64,000 nucleotides of DNA from Gloeobacter morelensis MG652769 (GTDB lineage Bacteria > Cyanobacteriota > Cyanobacteriia > Gloeobacterales > Gloeobacteraceae): positions 3,224,001-3,288,000 of the forward strand of contig NZ_CP063845.1 of NCBI RefSeq assembly GCF_021018745.1. Reading direction: 5' to 3'. Position 1 is the first letter of the stretch, and each line of letters begins with the position of its first letter. The notes beneath the pieces were generated by a model that was given only the letters and a program-made list of their open reading frames with translations, made no database searches and was not told the DNA's origin. The translations under genes and the position numbers were made by a program. Positions 15,724 to 25,128 of the stretch are shown here, piece by piece.

Positions 15724-17490
15724 ATGTCTGAAGCCGCCTATTCGCAGCCGGGGGAGCGCCGCAACTGGGAATTGCTCAAGCGCGTCTGGCCTTTCGCCCG
15801 CAGGCAGGTGCGCCTGTTTGTTCTGGCCCTCGTCATGCTACCGCCGCTTGCCGCCGCGAGCGCCATCGGCCCGATACTCATCCAGCGGGCCATCGACGGA
15901 CCGGCCAGGACCGGCGACATCGCGGGGCTGCACTGGCTGGCGTTTTTGTTTGCCCTGGCGGTGGTGGTGCGCCTGGGGTTGCAGGCCTGGCAGGGTTATT
16001 TGCTGCAACAGGCGGGCCAGAGGATGACCGCCGACATTCGCTCGGCGCTGTTTGACCACGTCACCCGCCTTTCGAGCAGCTACTTCAGCCGCACGCCGGT
16101 GGGCAAGCTTATCACCCGCCTCACCAGCGACGTCGAAGCGTTGGGCGAAGTCTTCTCCACCGGCGGCGTGGGTATCCTCAGCGATGCCGTCTCGATTGTG
16201 ATCGTCGCCGCGTTCATGTTCACGCTGCGCTGGGATCTGGCCCTGGTGGTGGTGGTGCTCTTGTTTCCGATTACCGCCATTGTCATCTGGTTTCAGAACA
16301 CCTACCGGGCAGCCAATTCCCGCGTGCGCGAGACGCTTTCCAATCTCAACGCCATCTTGCAGGAGAACCTGATTGGCGTGAACGTCGTGCAGATGTTCCG
16401 CCGCGAGGGGCGTAACGCCGAGCAGTTCGACCGGGTCAACCGCGAATATATCAAGTCGGTGGACGAGACGATCCTCTACGATTCGGCCCTCTCGGCGGTG
16501 ATGGAGTGGATCTCGCTGGTGGCCATTGCCGGGGTGCTCTGGTACGGCGGCGGCCAGGTGCTCCAGAATGCGATTACTTTTGGGACGCTGGTGGCCTTCA
16601 TCCAGTACGCCCAGCGCCTTTTTGACCCAATTCGCCAGCTGGGCGAGCGCTTCACGTCGATCCAGTCGGGCTTTACTTCCTTGGAGCGAATCACCGGCAT
16701 CCTGGATGAACCCATCGAAATAAAAGATCAAGAACAACCCTTGCAACTACCTGCCGACGGCACCGGGGAAGTCACCTTTCAAAACGTCTGGTTTGCCTAC
16801 AAAGCGGACGAGTACGTCCTCAAAAACGTCAGCTTCACGATCAAACCCGGCCAGACCGTGGCATTGGTCGGTCCCACCGGCTCCGGCAAAAGTACGATCA
16901 TCCGGCTACTGTGCCGCCTGTACGAACCCACCCAGGGGCGCATCCTCATCGACGGCGTGGATATTCGCCTGATCGCCCAGGAAGAGTTGCGCCGCCGCAT
17001 CGGGGTCATTTTGCAAGAAGGGTTTTTATTTTCCGGCGACATCAACTCCAACATCGCCCTGGGTGAACCCTTCAGCGAAGCGGAAATCCAACAGGCTGCC
17101 CGGTCGATGAATGTCGATCGCTTCATCCGCGACTTGCCGAACGGCTACAAGACCCAGGTGCGCGAGCGCGGCAACAACCTCTCCAGCGGCCAGAAGCAAC
17201 TGCTGGCCTTCGCCCGCGCCGCCGTGCGCAACCCGAGAATCCTGATTCTCGATGAGGCGACCGCTTCGCTCGATGTAGGCACCGAGGCGATCATCCAGCA
17301 GGATCTAGGCCGCCTGCTTGCAGGGCGCACCTGCATCATGATCGCCCACCGGCTTTCGACTATCCGCGACGTCGATCGCATTCTGGTCTTGCGCAAGGGC
17401 GAACTGGTCGAAGACGGCAGCCACGAGCAGCTATTGGCCCAGCATGGGCTTTACGAGAGCCTCTACAAGCTGCAGGCCCTGGCCTCTTGA
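15724..17490 (+). CDS. ABC exporter, fused permease-ATPase (MsbA/multidrug type)
   Basis: A 588-residue half-transporter. Six membrane helices occupy about residues 30-320 (LFVLALVMLPPLAAASAIG and others). The nucleotide-binding domain follows: Walker A GPTGSGKST near residue 385, the Q-loop region VILQEGFLFSGDINSNI, the ABC signature LSSGQKQ, Walker B ILILDEATA, and the H-loop IMIAHRLSTI. A homodimer would export lipids, drugs or peptides across the inner membrane; the substrate is unknown. The ATG at 15724 is preferred over TTG 15718. It lies 10 bases after the lactonase gene. Confidence 0.96.
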   Translation: MSEAAYSQPGERRNWELLKRVWPFARRQVRLFVLALVMLPPLAAASAIGPILIQRAIDGPARTGDIAGLHWLAFLFALAVVVRLGLQAWQGYLLQQAGQRMTADIRSALFDHVTRLSSSYFSRTPVGKLITRLTSDVEALGEVFSTGGVGILSDAVSIVIVAAFMFTLRWDLALVVVVLLFPITAIVIWFQNTYRAANSRVRETLSNLNAILQENLIGVNVVQMFRREGRNAEQFDRVNREYIKSVDETILYDSALSAVMEWISLVAIAGVLWYGGGQVLQNAITFGTLVAFIQYAQRLFDPIRQLGERFTSIQSGFTSLERITGILDEPIEIKDQEQPLQLPADGTGEVTFQNVWFAYKADEYVLKNVSFTIKPGQTVALVGPTGSGKSTIIRLLCRLYEPTQGRILIDGVDIRLIAQEELRRRIGVILQEGFLFSGDINSNIALGEPFSEAEIQQAARSMNVDRFIRDLPNGYKTQVRERGNNLSSGQKQLLAFARAAVRNPRILILDEATASLDVGTEAIIQQDLGRLLAGRTCIMIAHRLSTIRDVDRILVLRKGELVEDGSHEQLLAQHGLYESLYKLQALAS

Positions 17491-17513
17491 TTCAGTAGCG
17501 AGGCAATCGAGGG

Positions 17514-17723
17514 GTGAGTGAGCAACAACCGCCTGAAGGTACTCCTGAACAGAAACCAAAATCAGCAGCATCAGTTGGCTCTTCATCTCCTGACTTAAGC
17601 AGCATTAGTGCGGGCTACTCAATAGAACCAAAGACAAAACTCGGTCAATGGGTCAAGGAAGTTGTGCTGAGCGCTTCAGAGAGCATTGACCCTGTTGGAC
17701 GAGCATTAATGGGCGATCTTTAG
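17514..17723 (+). CDS. Hypothetical small protein
   Basis: A 69-residue frame from GTG 17514, 23 bases after the ABC exporter. The N-terminal half is Pro/Gln/Ser-rich and likely disordered; the C-terminal half (KLGQWVKEVVLSASESIDPVGRALM) could form an amphipathic helix. No family is recognised. Support is limited to the open frame and position; base composition is less GC-biased than its neighbours. Confidence 0.4.
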   Translation: MSEQQPPEGTPEQKPKSAASVGSSSPDLSSISAGYSIEPKTKLGQWVKEVVLSASESIDPVGRALMGDL

Positions 17724-17748
17724 AGAATAGTATATCTTACTATTCAAG

Positions 17749-18096
17749 ATGCAATCGCTCTTAGCGTTTTGTTGCGTATCTCAGGGCTTGGTGGAGGCCG
17801 GACGCGAGGCTGCCGAGGAAGGGATTGCCGTCAGCAGGAGCCTGGAGAGGGCTAACCGATTGTCTGCCAACCGCCTGGAGGCGGCTCTGGGCGAGCGTGC
17901 TGGAGGGCCGGATCTTTTCAAGATCGCCACTTTGCTCAATACGCTTCTGCTCGGCCGGGCGGTAAGCGCTTACGCCGGAGCTTCCCAGGTGCCCTGGGTT
18001 GACCGCAAAGACTTTTTGGCCAGTGTGCAAGAAAAAGATAAAATCGGCTCAGGTTTATCGGCAGGTCAAATGAAGACCACGGTCCGGTTGCCGTAG
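17749..18096 (+). CDS. Hypothetical helical protein
   Basis: A 115-residue frame from ATG 17749. [33 protein letters not shown] looks like a long helix, and [22 protein letters not shown] a second one; no family is recognised. Its last 31 bases overlap the 3' end of purU on the opposite strand, so the true end or reality of the gene is uncertain. The helix pattern and good codon use make it plausible. Confidence 0.42.
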   Translation: MQSLLAFCCVSQGLVEAGREAAEEGIAVSRSLERANRLSANRLEAALGERAGGPDLFKIATLLNTLLLGRAVSAYAGASQVPWVDRKDFLASVQEKDKIGSGLSAGQMKTTVRLP

Positions 18097-18923
18097 ATCA
18101 AAACGCGATCTTCCACGTGCCACTTGACTGCCCGGGCGAGCACGACGCGCTCGATGTCGCGGCCTTTGAGTTTGAGATCGGCTACCTGGTCTCGATGGTT
18201 GACCCGCACCACGTCCTGCTCGATAATTGGCCCCGCATCCAGTTCTTCGGTGACGTAGTGGGCGGTGGCACCGATGACTTTGACTCCCCGCTCACAGGCC
18301 CGCTCGTAAGGCGAAGCGCCCACGAAGGCAGGCAGGAAGCTGTGGTGAATGTTGATGATCCGACCGGAATAGCGCTCTACGAAGCTGGGGCTCAGCACGC
18401 GCATGTAGCGGGCTAGAACAACAAAATCGGCCTCGCCTTCGAGCAAATCGAGTATCTGGGCTTCGCGCTCCAGGTGATTGGTTTTGTCGATGGGCAGGTA
18501 GTGGTACGGCAGGCCGTACTGGGCGGCCACCGGTTCGAGATCGGGGTGGTTGCTCACCACCAGCGGGATTTTGACGGGCAGTTCTCCTGAGTGCCAACGC
18601 CACAACACATCGACAAAGCAATGGCCCAGCCGCGAGACAAAAAGCGCCATGCGCTTCGGTTCGCCCGTGCGCACCAGCCGCCAATCCATCGCAAAGCGCT
18701 CAGCCACGGGGGCAAAGCGACGGGTGAAGTCGCTGTCGTCGGCAGGCGCGTCCATGTACAGAAACTCCAGGCGCATGAAGAAGATGCCCCCGATGGGGTC
18801 GGTGGTGTGCTGGTCGGAGCGGATGATATTGCCCCCTGCCTCCAGCACGCACTGCGAGACGGCAGCCACGATCCCCCGGCGGTCGGGGCAGGAGATAAGC
18901 AGGGTGCGGGCGGTGGGGATCAT
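18066..18923 (-). CDS. purU: Formyltetrahydrofolate deformylase
   Basis: Hydrolyses 10-formyl-THF to formate and THF, balancing one-carbon pools and supplying formate to PurT. About 285 residues: an N-terminal ACT domain ([22 protein letters not shown]), then a formyltransferase fold with [14 protein letters not shown], the catalytic [10 protein letters not shown] (N-x-H) and [17 protein letters not shown] (D). All catalytic residues are present. The start MIPTARTLL at 18923 is the family N-terminus; the open frame extends to 19001 without support. It lies downstream of cphA on the same strand, 195 bases apart. Confidence 0.96.
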   Translation of the reverse strand: MIPTARTLLISCPDRRGIVAAVSQCVLEAGGNIIRSDQHTTDPIGGIFFMRLEFLYMDAPADDSDFTRRFAPVAERFAMDWRLVRTGEPKRMALFVSRLGHCFVDVLWRWHSGELPVKIPLVVSNHPDLEPVAAQYGLPYHYLPIDKTNHLEREAQILDLLEGEADFVVLARYMRVLSPSFVERYSGRIINIHHSFLPAFVGASPYERACERGVKVIGATAHYVTEELDAGPIIEQDVVRVNHRDQVADLKLKGRDIERVVLARAVKWHVEDRVLIYGNRTVVFI

Positions 18924-19118
18924 TGTAGTTCCGGCGGCAAAAACACACATACGATAGCCAAAATGCCTCGGATGCGCGTAGGTGTGAACAGTGTCCTGCA
19001 CCGAAGTACGAGCGTGGCGCGGTTCGCTTGGTCGCTCGCGCCTGGAGGCGGAGCGCCAAGAGTTGCTCTGGCCGAACGGCTCAGGGCCATGGGGATCGAC
19101 CCGGAGCAGCGATAGGCT

Positions 19119-21755
19119 TCATTTCTCAGGGAGGCGCACCGGGTCTGACTCTTCTTTGACGCGGCTGATGATCTGGATTGTCCGCTGCACATCCGCCGGG
19201 AAGATCACCACCAGGTCGCCGGAAGCGGCATTGCGCAGGGCATGCTCCACCGCTTCCGCCTCATCCAGAATCGTCTGAAACGGAAATTCGGGGTTGCGCT
19301 GCTTGATGCCCTCGCTAATCAAAGCCGCCGCCTCGTCGGGAGCCCGGCCGCGCCGGTCGTCGTCCTCTTTGACGATGGCGGCGTCAAACATGCCGGCAGC
19401 CAGATAGCCCAGTTTGCGCAGGTCCTCGTCGCGCCGGTCGCCGGGGCCACCGATGACGCCGATTTTGCGGGGGTTGTCCATACGCTCGAGCACCCGCTGA
19501 ATAGCTTCGTACCCCGCCGGGTTGTGGGCGTAATCGACAATGACCTCGAAACCGTTGACGTCGAAAACGTTGAGCCTCCCCGGCGTCTGGGCTGGGGAGG
19601 GCACGAAGCTGCTCAAGGCGGCACGGATGTCGTCGATTTTAATGCCGTGCAAAAAGGCCGCCAGGGTGGCCGCCAGCACGTTCTGGATCATGAAGACCGC
19701 CCGGCCCGATAGGGTGAGCGGGATATTGACCACCCGCTCGACGCGCAGTTTCCAGGCTCCCTTGAGAATCGAGACGTGGCCTTCTTCGAATACCGCTGCG
19801 ATCCCGCCGCGGGAGACGTGCTCCTGGATAAGGGGGCTTTGGGGATCCAGACTGAAGTAGGAGACGGGTGCTTTGGCGTCGTGGGCCATGTCCGCCACCA
19901 GTTCGTCGTCGGCGTTCAGCACTACAAAGCCGTCCGGGTGGACCGATTCGGGCACCACCGATTTGACCCGGGCCAGATCTTCGAGGGTCTCGACGCCCTT
20001 AAGCCCCAGGTGATCCTCGGTGACGTTGAGCACCACGGCAATGTCGCAGACCGGAAAGCCCAGCCCTTCGCGCAGGATGCCACCCCGGGCGGTCTCCATC
20101 ACCGCCGCTTCGACGGTCGGGTCTTTGAGTACCAGCTTGGCGCTAAAGGGGCCGGTCATGTCACCCTTCATGACCATCTGGTTCTGGATGTAGACGCCGT
20201 CGGTGGTCGTAAAGCCGACCCGCACACCCACGCCGCGCAGGATGTGGGCAATCAGGCGGGTGGTGGTGGTTTTACCGTTGGTGCCGGTGACGGCGATGAT
20301 CGGGATGCGCGTCTTGGCCCCCGGCGGGAAGAGCATGTCGACCACCGGTTCGGCTACGTTGCGCGGCAGACCTTCGCTGGGGGCGATATGCATACGAAAA
20401 CCCGGGGCGGCATTCACCTCGATCACTGCCCCTCCCACCTCGTTGATGGGCTGGGAGATATTGGGGCAAATCAGGTCGATGCCGCAGATATCCAGCCCGA
20501 TGTTGCGCGAGACGCGCTCGGCCAAAAAGGCGTTATTGGGGTGCAGCAGGTCGGTGCGGTCGATGGCGGTGCCGCCGGTGCTCAAGTTGGCGGTGGATTT
20601 GAGATAGCAGATTTCACCCTCCGCCAGCACCGTGTCGAGGGTATAGCCGCGCAGATCTAGAATCCGCTGGGTCATCTCGTCGATGGTGATGAGCGTGAGC
20701 ACGTTCTCGTGGCCAAAGCCCCGGCGCGGATCGCGGTTGACCTGGTCGATCAGTTCGCGAATGCTCTGGCGGCCGTCGCCGGTGACGTGGGCCGGGACGC
20801 GCTCGGCCACCGCGACCACCTGGTGGTTGATGACCAGGATCCGGTAATCCTTGCCGGTGATATATTGCTCGACAATCACTTCTTTAGAAAATTCGCGCGC
20901 CGCGTCGTAGGCCGATTGAGCGGTCTTCAGATCCTGGACATTGACGGTGATTCCCTTGCCGTGATTGGCATCGAGGGGCTTGAGCACCACCGGATAGCCG
21001 CCCAGGTCTTTGATCGCCTCTCCGAGGTCGGCCAGCCGGCGAACGGTGGTGCCTCTGGGGACCGGGATACCCACCGAGGCGAGCATGCCCTTGGTGGCGG
21101 TTTTGTCGGAGGCAAGCTCGGTGGCGATGATGCTGGTATTGGTGGTGGTGGTCGCCTGGATGCGCTTTTGATAGATGCCGTAGCCCAGCTGCACCAGCGA
21201 CTTCTCCGATAGGCGAATGTGCGGGATGCCGCGGGTCTGGGCTTCTTCGACAATCGAGGCGGTGCTCGGTCCGAAGCGCACTTCTTCGCGGATTTCTTTG
21301 AGTTCCTGGATATCTTGCTCCAGTTCGGTATAAGGTTCTCCCGCCGCCAGGGTGCGGCAGATGCGCACGGCCGCGCGGGCTGCGTAGCGCCCCGCCGCCT
21401 CCTCGACGTAGGAGAACACGACGTTGTAGACACCGTGGGTGCTGGTTTGGCGGGTGCGGCCAAAGGCGACGTCCATGCCGGCCAAAGTCTGCAATTCGAG
21501 GGCGACATGCTCGATGACGTGGCCCATCCAGGTACCCTCGGTCACCCGCTCCATGAAGGCGCCGTCGCGCCCTTCCGAGCAGCCGTGCTGCATCAGGCTG
21601 GGCATCAGGGCGAGCAGCCGGTCGTCGAAGCCAGGGATCAAGTTGGTCGGTTTTTCTTCCAACTCCTCTAGATCCAGCTGCATGACGATCAAATTGTGGC
21701 GCCGGATGCTCCAGTAGTTTGGCCCTTTAAGGGCGTGGGTCTGCAAAATTCTCAT
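19119..21755 (-). CDS. cphA: Cyanophycin synthetase
   Basis: Polymerises aspartate and arginine into the nitrogen-storage polymer cyanophycin (multi-L-arginyl-poly-aspartate) in cytoplasmic granules. The 878-residue protein has the N-terminal domain starting MRILQTHALKGPNYWS, a central ATP-grasp domain (about residues 215-475, with YPVVLKPLDANHGKGI and EVNAAPGFRMH) and a C-terminal Mur-ligase-like domain with the P-loop VTGTNGKTTTT at residues 489-499. All domains are intact and of usual length. The start at 21755 is the family start; the open frame runs on to 21914. No cyanophycinase gene (cphB) adjoins; the divergent neighbour is sodB. Confidence 0.98.
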   Translation of the reverse strand: MRILQTHALKGPNYWSIRRHNLIVMQLDLEELEEKPTNLIPGFDDRLLALMPSLMQHGCSEGRDGAFMERVTEGTWMGHVIEHVALELQTLAGMDVAFGRTRQTSTHGVYNVVFSYVEEAAGRYAARAAVRICRTLAAGEPYTELEQDIQELKEIREEVRFGPSTASIVEEAQTRGIPHIRLSEKSLVQLGYGIYQKRIQATTTTNTSIIATELASDKTATKGMLASVGIPVPRGTTVRRLADLGEAIKDLGGYPVVLKPLDANHGKGITVNVQDLKTAQSAYDAAREFSKEVIVEQYITGKDYRILVINHQVVAVAERVPAHVTGDGRQSIRELIDQVNRDPRRGFGHENVLTLITIDEMTQRILDLRGYTLDTVLAEGEICYLKSTANLSTGGTAIDRTDLLHPNNAFLAERVSRNIGLDICGIDLICPNISQPINEVGGAVIEVNAAPGFRMHIAPSEGLPRNVAEPVVDMLFPPGAKTRIPIIAVTGTNGKTTTTRLIAHILRGVGVRVGFTTTDGVYIQNQMVMKGDMTGPFSAKLVLKDPTVEAAVMETARGGILREGLGFPVCDIAVVLNVTEDHLGLKGVETLEDLARVKSVVPESVHPDGFVVLNADDELVADMAHDAKAPVSYFSLDPQSPLIQEHVSRGGIAAVFEEGHVSILKGAWKLRVERVVNIPLTLSGRAVFMIQNVLAATLAAFLHGIKIDDIRAALSSFVPSPAQTPGRLNVFDVNGFEVIVDYAHNPAGYEAIQRVLERMDNPRKIGVIGGPGDRRDEDLRKLGYLAAGMFDAAIVKEDDDRRGRAPDEAAALISEGIKQRNPEFPFQTILDEAEAVEHALRNAASGDLVVIFPADVQRTIQIISRVKEESDPVRLPEK

Positions 21756-21929
21756 AAAATCCTGTGCAAGGTATCGCCGTATGGCTACCGTGAACCAGCA
21801 TAGCGCTTCTACCTGGGCGGTTGAAAAGCGGGCTTGTCCGGCCGCCCACAGCACTGACCAAAGCGGAACCGGCGTGTTATTAGATCTTAGGAGGAATGCC
21901 GAACCCATTGGCAATTAAGAGAGGACCCC

Positions 21930-22541
21930 ATGGCTCATACACTCCCGCCGCTGCCCTACGACGAGAACGCTCTCGCTCCGTATGTTTCGGCCCAAACTTT
22001 GAGCTTCCACTACGGCAAGCACCACACCGGCTATCTCAACAACATGAACAAAGCGATCGCCGGCACCGAGCTGGAGTCGCTGTCGCTGGTGGACCTCATC
22101 CGCACCGTCGCCAAAAATGCTGAACAAAAGACGCTGTTCAACAACGCCGCCCAGGTCTGGAACCACACGTTCTACTGGAACAGCATGCGCCCCGGCGGCG
22201 GCGGCGAGCCGGGCGGGACGCTGGGCGAGCTGATCAAAGATTCCTTCGGCAGCTACGACGAATTCAAGAAGCAGTTCATCACCGCCGGTACCACCCAGTT
22301 CGGCAGTGGCTACGCCTGGCTGGTCAAAGACGGTGAGAAGCTGGTGGTCACCAAGACCCCCAACGCCGAGACCCCCCTCACCGACGAGAGCAAGGTGCCG
22401 CTGCTCAACATGGACGTCTGGGAGCACGCCTACTACCTCGACTACCAGAACCTGCGCCCCGACTACGAAAATGCCTTCGCCGACAACCTGATCAATTGGG
22501 AGTTTGCCGAGAAGAACCTGGAGCGCGTCTTCGCAGGTTAA
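21930..22541 (+). CDS. sodB: Iron superoxide dismutase
   Basis: Converts superoxide to oxygen and peroxide in the cytoplasm. The 203-residue protein has the four metal ligands in standard places: His in LSFHYGKHHTGY, His in VWNHTFYWNS, and Asp and His in MDVWEHAYYLDY. The GTTQFGSGYAWL segment, with Gln supplied from this loop and AGTTQFGSG rather than a Mn-type GSGWGWL, fits the iron enzyme. The start ATG at 21930 follows a GAGAGGAC purine tract. A strong terminator follows at 22564. It is transcribed alone, divergent from cphA. Confidence 0.96.
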   Translation: MAHTLPPLPYDENALAPYVSAQTLSFHYGKHHTGYLNNMNKAIAGTELESLSLVDLIRTVAKNAEQKTLFNNAAQVWNHTFYWNSMRPGGGGEPGGTLGELIKDSFGSYDEFKKQFITAGTTQFGSGYAWLVKDGEKLVVTKTPNAETPLTDESKVPLLNMDVWEHAYYLDYQNLRPDYENAFADNLINWEFAEKNLERVFAG

Positions 22542-22563
22542 TTGCCCTGAGCATTTTTCACGC

Positions 22564-22603
22564 GGCCCGCAACCGCCCGATCCTGGGCGGCGGCGGGCCT
22601 TTT
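22564..22603 (+). terminator. Rho-independent terminator of sodB
   Basis: Two stacked stems: GGCCCGC (22564-22570) with GCGGGCC (22593-22599), enclosing CCGCCC (22573-22578) with GGGCGG (22585-22590), followed by TTTT. It lies 23 bases after the sodB stop. Confidence 0.9.
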
Positions 22604-22647
22604 GCTTTGGATGGGAACGTTGGATCGGATAGGCTGTTGCTGCTCCG

Positions 22648-23604
22648 ATGTGCCGTGCGCCGATGCCCTCGACCGTCTCCGAGATTTCGCAGGTCTATCA
22701 CCAGCCGCTGCCCGATTTGCTCTTCGAGGCCCAGCGCGTCCACCGCGCCCACCACGATCCCCGCGCGGTGCAGCTTTGCACCCTCAGCAACATCAAAACT
22801 GGTCTGTGCCCTGAAAACTGCGGCTATTGCTCCCAGAGCGTTCACCACAAAAGCGATCTGATTCCTCAGGAACTCAGTACGCTCGATGCGGTGATGGCCG
22901 AGGCGCAAGCCGCCAAAGCGGCAGGTTCGACCCGATTTTGCATGGGGGCCGCCTGGCGAGAAATCAAAGACGGTCCGCAGTTCGAGCGGGTGTTGCAGAT
23001 GGTGCGCTCGGTGGCGGCCCTGGATATGGAAGTCTGCTGCACCCTCGGCATGCTCAAACCGCACCAGGCCCAACGCCTGAGGCAGGCGGGACTCACCGCC
23101 TACAACCACAACCTCGACACCGGCCCCGGCTACTACCCGCAGGTGGTCACCACCCGCGCTTATCAGGACCGGTTGGAGACTATTCGGGCGGTGAGCGCTG
23201 CGGGCATCTCCGTGTGCTGCGGCGGCATCCTGGGCATGGGCGAATCGCTTACAGACCGCTTCGAACTGCTCGAAGCACTCGGTAGCCTCGATCCAATTCC
23301 CGAGTCGATTCCGATCAACTGCCTGGTGCCGGTGGCAGGTACTCCCCTTGCCGATTCAGCACCGGTCGAACCGCTCGATCTGGTGCGGATGATCGCTATC
23401 ACCCGCATCCTTTTTCCAGGTGCCATGGTGCGCCTTTCGGCAGGGCGGCTGCAGATGAGCGAGGAGCTGCAGGCTCTTTGCTTCCTGGCCGGGGCCAACT
23501 CGATCTTTACCGGCCCGAAACTGCTCACCACCCCCAACCCCGAGCATTCCCACGATCTGAAGATGCTTAAAAAATTGGGTATGCAGCCAAAGACGACCCA
23601 GTGA
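22648..23604 (+). CDS. bioB: Biotin synthase
   Basis: A radical-SAM enzyme that inserts sulfur into dethiobiotin. The 318-residue protein has the SAM cluster motif CPENCGYCSQS near residue 54, preceded by LSNIKTGL, and the [2Fe-2S] ligands in GSTRFCMGAAWR, EVCCTLGML and the NHNLDTGPGYYP strand region; the conserved arginine is in VRLSAGR. Full length. Two ATGs, at 22648 and 22663, are possible. No other bio gene adjoins; it stands alone after the sodB terminator. Confidence 0.97.
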   Translation: MCRAPMPSTVSEISQVYHQPLPDLLFEAQRVHRAHHDPRAVQLCTLSNIKTGLCPENCGYCSQSVHHKSDLIPQELSTLDAVMAEAQAAKAAGSTRFCMGAAWREIKDGPQFERVLQMVRSVAALDMEVCCTLGMLKPHQAQRLRQAGLTAYNHNLDTGPGYYPQVVTTRAYQDRLETIRAVSAAGISVCCGGILGMGESLTDRFELLEALGSLDPIPESIPINCLVPVAGTPLADSAPVEPLDLVRMIAITRILFPGAMVRLSAGRLQMSEELQALCFLAGANSIFTGPKLLTTPNPEHSHDLKMLKKLGMQPKTTQ

Positions 23605-23715
23605 ACATCAATATTTCGCCCATTCAATTTTGAAGTGCAACAGCTGAGAGCCTTCCGCTGAGGGGGCGACCAGTGTTGATTTGAAAACGCTCCGCCGTTG
23701 GACAAACCCTGGTAG

Positions 23716-25125
23716 TTGTGTCATAGTTTGAGCGAAATTTCCCTGCCGACGGTGGCCAGCTTTCAAGGACGGCGAGATCCTCTGTTGGGCCGCACGGTCG
23801 GCCGCTACCGCCTGGTGGAAAAGATCGGCGTCGGTGGGATGGGTTCGGTCTACAGAGCCATTCACGTCGAGATCGACGATCTGATGGCGGCGGTGAAGCT
23901 GCTTTCCCAGAGCCTCAACACCAGCGATCTGCACCAGCGCTTTCGCAATGAGGCGGCTATTTGCGCGCGTTTGAGCGAACGCAGCCCTTACATCGTGCAG
24001 ATCTACGACTACGGCATCCTCGACGATCTCGATTTGCCGTACTTCACGATGGAGTTTCTTAAAGGCCACGCCCTCGACGACCTGGCCGGTTCGCCTTTGC
24101 CGGTCGAGCAGGTGGTGGCGATTGGGGTTCAGCTTTGCGAAGGGTTGCAGGTCGCCCACGATCTAGGAGTCGTCCACCGCGACCTCAAACCCGGCAATAT
24201 CTATCTCTCCGGCGACCCCCAGTCGGGCTGGCGCGTGAAGATTCTCGATTTTGGGATTGCCAAACTGGTCAGCGACGCGATGATCTACGGCGAGCGGGGG
24301 CAACTTACCCACGGCTACCTGGGCACACCGCGCTACTCGGCACCTGAGCAGTTGCGCGGTCAGGCGGTGACAGCCCTGTCCGACGTCTACAGCCTCGGAA
24401 TGATTCTGTACGAGCTATTTTCCGGCACCGACCCGTTCGCCCTCGCCGATCAGAGCTTCAACTCCTGGTATCACGCCCATACCGAACGGATGCCCCGCGC
24501 GATGGCTCAAGCCAATCCCTATGGGGCCGTACCGCCTGCTGTCGAGCGGGTCGTACTCGCCTGCCTGCAAAAAGAGCCCCGCTCCCGTCCGGCAGGCATG
24601 CGCGAAATCGCCCAACTGTTGCGCAGCGCCGTCCACAGCGAGCCTTCCCGGCCCTTGCGCCGCGACGAGACGCGCATTGCATATCCGTTGGAGTTGAACG
24701 CAAACCAACGCGACCGGTTGCAGAAGCACCTTGCCTCGCTGATTGGACCGATCGCTCCTATCTTGATGCGCCAGGCTCAGGTTCTGGCCCAGGATGCTCA
24801 GGATCTGGTGGAAAGGCTCGCGGAGCAACTGCCCGAAAAACAGCGGGCGAGTTTTAGCCATAAGGCGATGGATTTGCTGGGAGCCACACCTTCGCGTCCA
24901 CCGGCCACCAATCCCGGTGCAGATCCATCCCCGGCGCTCGATGCCAATTTTGTGCAGCGCTGTGAGCGGGAGTTGGCGCACTTTGTCGGACCGATTGCCG
25001 CGCGGCTGGTGCAGGTGGCTTCCCAATCGGGCCACCTCACCCAGGCGGATCTAATCGACAGGCTGGCGGCCCAGATTGGCGATCCGACCAAAGCGGCCCA
25101 GTTCCGGCGGCGGTTTTTGTCTTAG
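23716..25125 (+). CDS. Ser/Thr protein kinase with duplicated C-terminal domain
   Basis: A Hanks-type kinase of up to 469 residues. The kinase domain covers about residues 25-310: glycine loop GVGGMGSVYRA, lysine in AAVKLL, catalytic HRDLKPGN with Asp near 156, DFG near 178 and SAPEQLRG. It has no membrane segment, so it is cytoplasmic. After a linker, two related segments of about 55 residues follow: DRLQKHLASLIGPIAPILMR (from about 335) and CERELAHFVGPIAARLVQVA (from about 415), each ending with a DLVERLAEQLP / DLIDRLAAQIG helix. I associate this with the DUF8082-type tail found on other bacterial kinases. The start is uncertain (TTG 23716 or TTG 23728 have no strong ribosome site). It converges with the haem sensor gene with a 3-base gap. 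Confidence 0.9.
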   Translation: MCHSLSEISLPTVASFQGRRDPLLGRTVGRYRLVEKIGVGGMGSVYRAIHVEIDDLMAAVKLLSQSLNTSDLHQRFRNEAAICARLSERSPYIVQIYDYGILDDLDLPYFTMEFLKGHALDDLAGSPLPVEQVVAIGVQLCEGLQVAHDLGVVHRDLKPGNIYLSGDPQSGWRVKILDFGIAKLVSDAMIYGERGQLTHGYLGTPRYSAPEQLRGQAVTALSDVYSLGMILYELFSGTDPFALADQSFNSWYHAHTERMPRAMAQANPYGAVPPAVERVVLACLQKEPRSRPAGMREIAQLLRSAVHSEPSRPLRRDETRIAYPLELNANQRDRLQKHLASLIGPIAPILMRQAQVLAQDAQDLVERLAEQLPEKQRASFSHKAMDLLGATPSRPPATNPGADPSPALDANFVQRCERELAHFVGPIAARLVQVASQSGHLTQADLIDRLAAQIGDPTKAAQFRRRFLS

Positions 25126-25128
25126 TTT

